Origin: Promethearchaeota archaeon
GTDB taxonomy: Archaea > Asgardarchaeota > Lokiarchaeia > Sigynarchaeales > SOKP01
Reading direction: 5' to 3'
Length of the DNA stretch: 22,684 nt
Assembly: GCA_016839635.1 (NCBI GenBank)
Contig: JAEOTV010000184.1
Coordinates: forward strand, 1 to 22,684
In this document: positions 16,601 through 22,684 of the stretch, piece after piece
How the letters are laid out: each line of letters opens with the position of its first letter
How positions within the stretch are numbered: position 1 is the stretch's first letter
Position numbers and translations under genes: made by a program
Notes under the pieces: generated by a model
Told to the model about the DNA's origin: nothing
Seen by the model: the letters and a program-made list of their open reading frames with translations, nothing else
Databases searched by the model: none

Positions 16601-17228
16601 ATTTAAAGATGATGATAGAATCATTTTTATAGTCTTGAATGAATTAAGCAAAAAAAGTCAAGGTTTTTGGAGTTATTTTTTAAAACATTATTCAAATTTT
16701 ATTACACATAATATTGAAATCAAGAAATCAAATGAACTCTTAAAATACCTTTCTAAATACAAAGCTCAACATAGAGTCTTCATTGTTTTTATTGATGATG
16801 TTATTGGAACCGGTAGACAGTTTATTAAATTTTATAAGAATAATTTTCAGAACCGGTATGAGAAATTAAAAATCCAAAAAAGTCCTAAATTTCGATTTTA
16901 TTTAATTGCGGGTATTGGATCGGAACAATCATTTGATTATATTTCTGATAATTCGATACTTTCAGAGAGTCATATAAGATATTCGGTTATTATTAGGGAG
17001 AATGAAAAAGCATTGAATAAGAAAAATTGGGACAATAAGGAAGAATTGGAAAAAGTAAAAGAATTTCTTAAAATAAAACACCCTTTAAGATGGGGAGGTT
17101 ATAAAACGGAAGAAATGGAGGAAGGATTGGAGTATTTGGTTGTATTAGAATGGAATACTCCAAATAATACGATAGGATGTCTCTACAAAAAGAATGAAAA
17201 TTGGAATCCTCTCTTCCCTCGTAGCTAA
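13608..17228 (+). CDS. Giant protein with C-terminal PRTase-CE-like phosphoribosyltransferase domain
   Basis: The product has 1206 residues. About 1-780 is all-helical, alpha-solenoid/TPR-like and rich in Leu/Tyr/Glu, and a strand-rich region follows at about 790-950. Residues about 950-1206 carry a phosphoribosyltransferase-like domain: HRVFIVFIDDVIGTGRQF with the PRPP-loop Asp pair at 1063-1064 and T-G at 1068-1069, FYLIAGIGS, and the closing pattern LEWNTPNNT (PNNT at 1185-1188), W and PLFPR. This signature matches PRTase-CE domains described in prokaryotic conflict systems, where they are predicted effectors acting on nucleotides. The helical part is probably the sensor or scaffold. The TTG start has GGTGA 7 nt upstream. 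No membrane segment is present. The C-terminal domain call is good; reaction and trigger are unknown. Confidence 0.75.
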   Translation: MRYSELRNSINKKMVGLIEGEKWDEISRILSLCPEQVYIYQSIIEEKIQNSKYINEFPVVKIIYENGHQENPDAPFVYYKFTECLNSIFGMLDYKEDFLTTHTKEKLCKIWYPKITEFLKDKRNRISSIEKFSITFFNEIQKNFDEDLINQYFLRDYLNKENPEVLLQYFPDLISKGFFQLGYELLLKFNDLIEEYPEEVKLILENIIIYEKQYYSLKELLRTKHEDYIEIMESNRKRLKSEFYNRFINYEEDSIDKKLYGRNPDDIFRYTFDLFSDNELLIIIRKIINLKINYSHFGTQTSYHNWIHIVLLEIAWVRKSYLFSDFLEDLVELGYLQVVQTYFNHFPEKIKMYQDYIFDKLGSFSIDLLKWHFNNFKLDDLSIIFQKLLTCEVSMETLTSIFFDNLPEFISQFKEIIKEYIYFTTKDITVERSIYYKLDSLLRIYYRSYQNYDHIIDDDFNLLKDTYEFFISHSFFKEEDFYIHNLTLANHYNVLEESLQKELIKQLIDSKNLSSISFLLSHGYRHIGCYLNLILTFEPRHHLQSEHFIRVLDEIVRKSGINNAITENIKSLLEDQTLSHKTAEIYSFLGDFERSEQVIKKLLDDEVIIPYSINAFIDYQLTQIEKSILISSPFNASERIEELEQIERDFNLINTNPKLVPNFKFKQSSYKARMYLYEGISNLQNGFLQRSRSYFENASMIYKDLRNTKIKLDTKKIFNAFYKVSEFFSTYLPDISSFKSSDELNNLLQNKLIKPLSEQISVNAQMNRFLLNLNQLSFGTNLKLNSQLLCEIPTKFCPIPPEIISKRLIEKKVDKEEVLLEWDKNNQQTQEGLIFLSDYFDRYSLILEFREKSKFFDFNISFNNNSNVVIQCEDKTIHAGKIIYELLIRSEAFNGEQNIDLIFTEKDICGYPISSSFVIKHSRMQKIEDDLIVEINTEITTYKQEIYTPYHFQKFLDQFKDPEIRYTFLKNILYRVKDYYYTSGDITRRLIEQLKCLPFKDDDRIIFIVLNELSKKSQGFWSYFLKHYSNFITHNIEIKKSNELLKYLSKYKAQHRVFIVFIDDVIGTGRQFIKFYKNNFQNRYEKLKIQKSPKFRFYLIAGIGSEQSFDYISDNSILSESHIRYSVIIRENEKALNKKNWDNKEELEKVKEFLKIKHPLRWGGYKTEEMEEGLEYLVVLEWNTPNNTIGCLYKKNENWNPLFPRS

Positions 17229-17247
17229 AAGTTATATTTTTTATTGT

Positions 17248-17436
17248 CTAAGTTAAATAAGTCTTATCTAGACCTTCTAGATATTCAATCTCCTTTAAAA
17301 TAACTTTCATTTCAAGTTCAAAGACGGGTACAGGGACATCTGGGTATTTATTAGAGATTTCAATTATATCCATAAGTTTATCCTCAAGTTCCAAAATTCT
17401 TATTCTAATAACGTTGTTAGTTTCTTTCTCTTCCAT
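17248..17436 (-). CDS. Small acidic coiled-coil-like protein downstream of nuclease-HerA gene
   Basis: The 62-residue product is strongly helical and acidic (ELEDKLMDIIEI, FELEMKVILKEIEYLEGL) with leucine spacing that suggests a coiled coil, broken by a PDVPVPV turn. The ATG is preceded by AGAGG at a 9-nt spacing. The gene begins 35 nt after the nuclease-HerA stop on the same strand, so they are probably cotranscribed. It could be a small subunit or regulator of the ATPase. The family is not recognised. It ends 19 nt from the stop of the convergent PRTase-CE-like gene. Confidence 0.6.
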   Translation of the reverse strand: MEEKETNNVIRIRILELEDKLMDIIEISNKYPDVPVPVFELEMKVILKEIEYLEGLDKTYLT

Positions 17437-17471
17437 TTATACCAACCTCTCGATAATAAAAATAAAAAAAA

Positions 17472-19796
17472 TTAATTTATATTGGGAAATTTAATTTCTA
17501 CTGGCTCATGTTTTCCTTTGCTCAAAATGAAAGCCTGTCCATCTGGAAGCTTTTTCAATCGCTCCAAGTCCTCTTTATTGCTAAAGTATTCCTTTATGTA
17601 ATTGATTCCGCTTCCCTGTGTTTGAAAGAAAATTTTGGTATTACATAAATCTATGATTTCTTTTTTCACATCCGCAACACTCTGAGTAGCAAAAATAACG
17701 CCATAATCTCTCTTTCTGCCCCGATGGACCACCTCATCCAAGAATTTAATAATACGTTTCTGATATTCTGAACTTGAAGTCGATTTCGATCTAGGTATAA
17801 GTCGTTGAATCTCATCTAAGAAAAAGACCACATTTATTTTCTCTTTACCTTTTAACGCTCGTTTATGCAGCATAGCCAAAAGATAGAGTCCAACAATTCT
17901 CTGATGAGAATCCCGTAAGTTATATGTATTAATTACAGTGATTTTTCCAGAAACTAATATTGACCCGAAATCGATTGGTTTTACACCTGATACATCGAAA
18001 ATTCTTAGAGAAATTGAAGTCATTGCCCTCATAATTGCCTTTTTTGTTCCATCTGTAGCCCCATACTTCTTGTTTTCCATGTATTTAATTATTAATTTTA
18101 CTAATTCTGGTAATATAAACTCTTGTCCCTTATTATCTTCAATAATATCATAGATAATCGTTTGTAATGTATCATGGGAGATTGGGGTTAACTCGTGTAA
18201 AAAGTAAGGTAAATCCACAGGATCTATTGCTTTTAAAGTAAGGCATTGTCCTCCATTCGTGTCGATATTTATTAATCGAAATTGTCCGAGCTCCAGTTCT
18301 TTAATTCCATGTTTTCTCATTATTTCCTTAGCTGTATTATTTGATGGGATATCTCTTAAATTTCCATATTCTGCTTCATTATCAAGAATTATTTGTGTTG
18401 GTCCATTCTTAACTTGAGCCATTTGAAGTACCATTGATTTCATTGAAGTAGTTTTTCCAGTACCTTGTTGCCCACTCATGAAGATACTTTGATAAACTGT
18501 TTTAAGCTCAAGTGGATATGGAATTCCCGTATTCAGACCTTGAATATTCCCGATTGGCATACCATTCTGTGGTATTTTCTTGAATTCGCAAAACTCAACC
18601 TCAGTAGGGATTTTTATTTTTCCACCTATGACAGTTTGTGGTAGTAAATCTTGGTATCCTTCAGGAGTGAACTGACCGACAGGAATCAGTGTGATTTTAT
18701 AATTTTCTTCTTTATGACTGGATGTTTCTCCTGGGAAACAATCTTCAGAACATTCAATTTTCTTAACAATACACATGATTCTAACGCCATCGTCTTCTTT
18801 TTCTGCGATAACACAATATCCTACCTTTACTCTGTGTGCTTTATTTGGATATAGAAATCCTTCCATTTTGTTATCCTGTCCCATGATAAGCTGAAGTGGT
18901 TTTCCCTTGATTGTGTTGATCCACCCTAAACTTTCCTCATCATAGAAATCAGCAGATCTCTGAGGATCATTCGGTAGACTTGGAATTGTACTTGTATCAG
19001 TACCCTTAGTTTTAATAGGGTCTATTTCATCATCTGAAAGCTCTTTATCATCTGAGGGAAACTGAAAGCTAATACCTTCAAAACCTTCAAATGCAGAATC
19101 CATCACAAATTTTTTAGCAATATCCCTTAATTCATCTGTAAAATCATATGATATTATCTTGTCAGGAAAATAAGCTAATTGAATGGCTTTACATTTTTGA
19201 TGTCTAACTTTCTCGAAAATAATGGCATAGAGGCATACTTGCATGAAAGCTCTATGATGCTGAGATTCTAGATTTATAGGATCATCTTCAATATCACGTT
19301 CATAAGATTTAAAATCTCTAACAATGAAAGTTTCTGAATTAATTTCTATTAAGCAATCAACTTGCGCAGGTATTTGCAAACCGCCAATTTTTCCGATAGA
19401 TTCGAGTTCAAATGATGTCTCCCCTCCAAATAACTTAACCTCAATTTCTTTAGGTATTACAATACCATAATTATCTTTAGCAAAAGCTTTTGCTACTTGT
19501 CTAATCTCCTTATGTAAAGTATTTAAAAGTACTTTAACATCCTCATAATAGATTTCATAATCAGAATTCATTTTGAACCTTGTTAATACATCACATTTAA
19601 ATTTAGTTAACCTTTCACTAAATATTCTGTAATTTAGTTTTCTAAGTCGATCTGCTGTTTTAAATAGTTTCTTATAATATTTTGAATAAGCTTCATGAAT
19701 AGCACTTCCACGTTTTCTACAATAATTAAGTTTTCCATATTTATTATTCAACAAATTACTAACAGATTTCTTCTCTTTTTCCAACTTTTTTTTCAC
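17472..19796 (-). CDS. Fusion of RecB/Cas4-like nuclease and HerA-type ATPase
   Basis: The 774-residue product joins two enzymes. Residues about 20-235 form a PD-(D/E)XK nuclease of RecB/Cas4 type: GSAIHEAY with His34, PAQVDCLIEI with Asp147, IVRDFKSY with Asp161 and Lys163, and the QxxxY motif (Gln186, Tyr190). No iron-sulfur Cys cluster is evident. Residues 290-400 resemble a small beta-barrel. Residues 425-774 are a HerA/FtsK-type ATPase: Walker A GQQGTGKTT (442-450), Walker B VFFLDE (657-662), HRGRKRDYG with a probable arginine finger (691-699), and FATQS (702-706). HerA normally pairs with a separate NurA nuclease in end resection, or with other nucleases in defence. The start is GTG 19796, with no clear ribosome-binding site. 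A 62-residue gene follows on the same strand. Confidence 0.85.
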   Translation of the reverse strand: MKKKLEKEKKSVSNLLNNKYGKLNYCRKRGSAIHEAYSKYYKKLFKTADRLRKLNYRIFSERLTKFKCDVLTRFKMNSDYEIYYEDVKVLLNTLHKEIRQVAKAFAKDNYGIVIPKEIEVKLFGGETSFELESIGKIGGLQIPAQVDCLIEINSETFIVRDFKSYERDIEDDPINLESQHHRAFMQVCLYAIIFEKVRHQKCKAIQLAYFPDKIISYDFTDELRDIAKKFVMDSAFEGFEGISFQFPSDDKELSDDEIDPIKTKGTDTSTIPSLPNDPQRSADFYDEESLGWINTIKGKPLQLIMGQDNKMEGFLYPNKAHRVKVGYCVIAEKEDDGVRIMCIVKKIECSEDCFPGETSSHKEENYKITLIPVGQFTPEGYQDLLPQTVIGGKIKIPTEVEFCEFKKIPQNGMPIGNIQGLNTGIPYPLELKTVYQSIFMSGQQGTGKTTSMKSMVLQMAQVKNGPTQIILDNEAEYGNLRDIPSNNTAKEIMRKHGIKELELGQFRLINIDTNGGQCLTLKAIDPVDLPYFLHELTPISHDTLQTIIYDIIEDNKGQEFILPELVKLIIKYMENKKYGATDGTKKAIMRAMTSISLRIFDVSGVKPIDFGSILVSGKITVINTYNLRDSHQRIVGLYLLAMLHKRALKGKEKINVVFFLDEIQRLIPRSKSTSSSEYQKRIIKFLDEVVHRGRKRDYGVIFATQSVADVKKEIIDLCNTKIFFQTQGSGINYIKEYFSNKEDLERLKKLPDGQAFILSKGKHEPVEIKFPNIN

Positions 19797-19820
19797 ATCT
19801 TTTTTTTTGTTTAAATTTTG

Positions 19821-19848
19821 TTATTCCATCTACTTTTAAGTAGGAATA
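19821..19848. repeat. Inverted repeat in divergent promoter region
   Basis: TTATTCC-ATC-TACTT (19821-19835) pairs with AAGTA-GGAATAA (19838-19849), giving 12 bp around a 2-nt centre with a 3-nt bulge on one side. It lies 25 nt upstream of the nuclease-HerA start, in the 151-nt spacer shared with the winged-helix/TPR gene. It may be an operator bound by that protein or another regulator, or a leader hairpin. Confidence 0.45.
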
Positions 19849-19947
19849 ATAAATATTAATAATACCTATAGTCCGCACTTTGATCATTATATTGGGACAA
19901 GTACCATATTAAAAGACTTTTTATTTTTTAGAAATAATACTATAATT

Positions 19948-22374
19948 ATGGAGCTTGAAATTGAAATATTGAATAATTTACCATTTGAAATTAAGAATGC
20001 TAGGCTTGATGATAGGATACTTTATGTCTTATGGCGCTTTGGTCCTTTAAAAAGAGAAATTCTTATCAAGTTAATGAGTAAAAACAGATTTCATCATTGG
20101 GCTAAAGAATTAAAACAAATGGGTTTTTTAAATTCTGAAAAGGATCGAGAGGGTAGAAGCACATATGTTATTACTCAAAGTGGATTAGATGAATTGATAA
20201 GAAGAATTCGAGATAAAAATATTGATTTTGATGAATTGAATCGACTGGAGCAAACAAGGATAAAAAAATCTCTTTCGAAATTTAATAAATTTTTCAAAGA
20301 ATTTTCAATCTACAATCATGATATCAAAGTTATATTTTTAGAACTCTCAACAGTTATTAATAGAGAGAAATTGTTTAGAGTTTCTGAACTGAAATTCTTT
20401 AAACTCTTACTTTTTCTTGCTTTAAATCATCCACAATTTTATCCATATTATAACATAGCACCTGAAAAGTTTATAGAAAAATATAATAGTCCGTCTGGAA
20501 CTTTAGATGAAAATTTAACTCAAGCAGATATCAACAAATTTCTACAAATTGTATTGTTAGAACAATTATATGGAGATTTATTTTATGTTCTAGATGTTTC
20601 AGAGGATATGAAATTATATTTTCTTTCAAGTGGAGAATATGGAAGATATTTTGAAAATAGTGTCAAATCGAGTTTTAGAAAATTATATAATCTTAGAAAT
20701 TTAGGAAAAATTAAATTGAATAAAGTTTGGTTATGGGAAACTTATGATAAAATAGTAGATTTATTGATATATAAATTTGGATTATTTCATCCGCATTTAA
20801 AAGATTCTTTAAGAAATTTGCTAAAAAATTATAAAAGGAAGTTAGAAGATGAATTTAAAAAATCGAAAATTAAAGATTTTAAAACTGTTCCGGCTCTGCT
20901 AGCAAAATCAGAAATAGCTATTTCAAAAAAATCAAAACCTTCTATTCATGATGGAATGCGTGGAAAAATCTCTTATCCTTTATCAGAAATCGAGGATGTT
21001 ACTGAAATTAGTGATTCTGAGATATTAGAACAAATAGAGACTTCAATATTAGAAAATCCTTCAGATCCATCTAATTTCTTAAAAAAAACAGAATTCTACG
21101 CAGATAAAATTCACTCTGAAATATTTCCAGATGCCTTTCAAATAGCAATGAAATCAGTAGATCATGGCATAGGTTTATCACCAGATGACATTTCTGAATA
21201 TTATAAAGCAAAAGCAGAAATATATCTCTATTATTATGGAGAAAGTTTAGATGCAGGAGGTTATTTTGAGCAAGCTTTAGAAAATATAGAACTAGCATTA
21301 GAAAGTGTCAAGAATAAAACAAAGATACCATTCTATTTAAAAATTAAAACAGAAATGTATTTAATCATAAAAGATTTCGATAATGCCCTCAAATCCTTAG
21401 AACTAGCCTTTGATTTTATAAACGATAATCCAATCCTAGACAAAGATGAACAGAAAAAATTTTATGAAGATTATTTTTGGTATAAAGCAGAGATAATGCA
21501 TAATTTAAAAAAAGATGAGGAAGTTCTAGAAGTTTTAAATAAAGCTATTGAAATGAACTTTTTTAATATTGTAGACAAAATTTTTTTCTATATATATGAA
21601 ATTAGAAACTATGATAAAGCATTAGATATTATAGATAAATTAATTGAGGAGGACTCAAAAAAATCTTATTTTTACCTTGATCTAAAAGCACAGGTATATT
21701 TTGAACAAAATAGATATCAAGAAGCGATTGACATTTTAGACACACTGGTAGAACTTGATCCAGAATCGCAAGAACGATATCTTCATAATAAATGTTCTTT
21801 GCTTATAAGATTTGACAATTTCAGACAAGCCATACAATTGTTAGATGATTTCATAATTTTGCATCCAAATGATACATCTTATTATGAAATGGCTATGGTA
21901 TGTTTCGAAGGTTTGAAAATGTATAGAGATGCTCTCTATATCTCAGAGAAATTGATAGAAATGGATCAAGAAAATAAATGGTATAAGTATCAGAGAAGTT
22001 ATTTTCTAGCTAAAATTGGATTTAAGTTCCCAGCACTTCAACAAATACAGAAATTAATAAAAAACAATCCTCAAGATCTAGAATCTCGTAAATTTCTTGG
22101 TTGGATCTTAATTACATTAGGACACTATGATGATGCTATAGATATTTTATTAAAATGTAGAGAAACTGAGACAAATCCAGGAAATCTTTTGGAAATAAAT
22201 CTTTCAATAAGTAAAGCGTATAAGAATTTGGAGAAATTTACCAAAGCATTAGAATATGTTGAAAAAGCCAAAATTGAATTTTTAAAGATGGAGAAGAAAC
22301 CAGATGGAGAAGAAATTTGGATAAGGAATTACTATGCAAAAAAGATTGATAAATATTTGAATCAATTGAAATAA
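19948..22374 (+). CDS. Winged-helix plus TPR-repeat protein
   Basis: The 808-residue product has an N-terminal winged-helix domain at about 20-90 (RILYVLWRFGPLKREILIKLM, then WAKELKQMGFLNSEKDREGRSTYVITQSGLDELI), a helical linker domain at about 100-310, a Ser/Lys-rich low-complexity stretch (about 310-345), and TPR repeats at about 385-800. The repeats show the paired-helix pattern, for example YQEAIDILDTLVELDPES, YRDALYISEKLIEM and YDDAIDILLKC. Such proteins usually sense partners through the TPR part and bind DNA through the winged helix. It has no visible enzyme domain. It is divergent from the nuclease-HerA gene across a spacer with a long inverted repeat, so control of that gene is plausible but unproven. 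The ATG lacks a clear ribosome-binding site. Confidence 0.8.
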   Translation: MELEIEILNNLPFEIKNARLDDRILYVLWRFGPLKREILIKLMSKNRFHHWAKELKQMGFLNSEKDREGRSTYVITQSGLDELIRRIRDKNIDFDELNRLEQTRIKKSLSKFNKFFKEFSIYNHDIKVIFLELSTVINREKLFRVSELKFFKLLLFLALNHPQFYPYYNIAPEKFIEKYNSPSGTLDENLTQADINKFLQIVLLEQLYGDLFYVLDVSEDMKLYFLSSGEYGRYFENSVKSSFRKLYNLRNLGKIKLNKVWLWETYDKIVDLLIYKFGLFHPHLKDSLRNLLKNYKRKLEDEFKKSKIKDFKTVPALLAKSEIAISKKSKPSIHDGMRGKISYPLSEIEDVTEISDSEILEQIETSILENPSDPSNFLKKTEFYADKIHSEIFPDAFQIAMKSVDHGIGLSPDDISEYYKAKAEIYLYYYGESLDAGGYFEQALENIELALESVKNKTKIPFYLKIKTEMYLIIKDFDNALKSLELAFDFINDNPILDKDEQKKFYEDYFWYKAEIMHNLKKDEEVLEVLNKAIEMNFFNIVDKIFFYIYEIRNYDKALDIIDKLIEEDSKKSYFYLDLKAQVYFEQNRYQEAIDILDTLVELDPESQERYLHNKCSLLIRFDNFRQAIQLLDDFIILHPNDTSYYEMAMVCFEGLKMYRDALYISEKLIEMDQENKWYKYQRSYFLAKIGFKFPALQQIQKLIKNNPQDLESRKFLGWILITLGHYDDAIDILLKCRETETNPGNLLEINLSISKAYKNLEKFTKALEYVEKAKIEFLKMEKKPDGEEIWIRNYYAKKIDKYLNQLK

Positions 22375-22456
22375 AGGTAAATTTTCAGGATAAGATTTAG
22401 ATTCTTGATTAACTAAAAATGAGATTAACCAAATTTTAATCTTCCTTTTCAATCAA

Positions 22457-22684
22457 TTGTTTAAGAAACTAAGGAAATTCCAATATCTTGAATGTTCAGC
22501 GTATTTATGGAGTGTATGGAACTTCTCCCCCAATTTTAGCTATAAAGATCCCAATCGCTCCCATTGTTGTGTTTTCTGTAGCTTTCAAAAGGATAACAAA
22601 TGCATATTTTCAGAAGTATATCCCAGACTCTATAAGAAACATCAAGACGATATAGCTTATCTTAGATCTCTTTCCCAACCAGAC
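22457..22684 (+). CDS. Cys-rich reading frame, partial at right edge
   Basis: A frame is open from 22409 to the window end. No ATG lies in it; a TTG at 22457 is the earliest usual alternative start. The part from about 22500 reads as plausible protein, with YLWSVWNFSPNF, then SHCCVFCSFQKDNKC (a possible metal-binding Cys cluster), and a charged helix-like segment (YKKHQDDIAYLRSLSQPD). The base composition is visibly richer in C and G than the preceding spacer, suggesting a different origin, for instance a mobile-element gene. The family is not recognised, and the 5' end may be missing or damaged. Confidence 0.35.
   Translation, partial: MFKKLRKFQYLECSAYLWSVWNFSPNFSYKDPNRSHCCVFCSFQKDNKCIFSEVYPRLYKKHQDDIAYLRSLSQPD

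Noticed and set aside
17938..18854. Plus-strand frames at 17938-18153 and 18651-18854
   Set aside because: Both are antisense to the well-supported nuclease-HerA gene.
19..22684. CRISPR array because of the Cas4-like nuclease domain
   Set aside because: No regularly spaced identical repeats occur anywhere in the window, and no other cas-like gene is present; the nuclease is fused to a HerA ATPase.
22492..22684. Minus-strand reading of the right edge
   Set aside because: The minus frames contain stops within about 25 to 35 codons, while the plus frame stays open with a plausible Cys cluster; kept as a low-confidence plus-strand call.

Overview
The window looks like a low-GC archaeal chromosome segment, most likely from an Asgard archaeon (Lokiarchaeia-like); that assignment is an inference. 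Supporting features are a TFIIB-type transcription factor, TATA-like boxes upstream of several genes, a surface glycoprotein ending in an IPGYN-plus-membrane-helix-plus-basic-tail signal of the archaeal CTERM sorting type, a small membrane protein with a GOLD-like ectodomain followed by IPGYY and a membrane helix, a B-box-like zinc protein, and a HerA-type ATPase. No rRNA, tRNA, CRISPR array or complete insertion sequence was recognised.

Region 1 (1-5523) is a cell-surface and regulator block. A leftward pair (a 98-residue protein and a very large polytopic membrane protein that runs off the left edge) diverges from a 110-residue winged-helix regulator and a heavily sequon-rich secreted protein. 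Two near-identical 20-bp palindromes (ATTGATCA-N4-TGATCARt) lie upstream of the regulator gene and upstream of the surface-protein gene, which suggests autoregulation and co-regulation. The surface-protein reading frame has no conventional start codon upstream of its signal peptide.

Region 2 (5524-9800) holds small or single genes: a predicted nucleoside 2-deoxyribosyltransferase/TIR-like protein, two small membrane proteins and a divergent TFB with a C-terminal extension. It is followed by 498 nt without a gene that are rich in hairpins and end in a T7 run, a possible noncoding RNA locus.

Region 3 (9801-19796) has the character of a conflict or defence island. A SLATT/Pycsar-TM-like membrane protein is interrupted at an A10 run (a third membrane helix continues in the +1 frame), followed by a B-box-like zinc protein. 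A structured, pseudoknot-capable noncoding element comes next, then an Orc1/Cdc6-like protein with a degraded ATP site and a C-terminal C-C-C-H finger, a DUF4238-type protein, and a 1206-residue protein whose C-terminus is a PRTase-CE-like phosphoribosyltransferase domain. Convergent to these is a two-gene unit encoding a 774-residue fusion of a RecB/Cas4-like nuclease with a HerA-type ATPase, plus a 62-residue protein.

Region 4 (19797-22684) carries a winged-helix plus TPR protein, divergent from the nuclease-HerA gene across a 151-nt spacer with a long inverted repeat. A Cys-rich reading frame of different composition then runs off the right edge. No functional link between the defence-like genes is proven. 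The nuclease-HerA fusion and the PRTase-CE/DUF4238/Orc-like run are the best candidates for an undescribed system.
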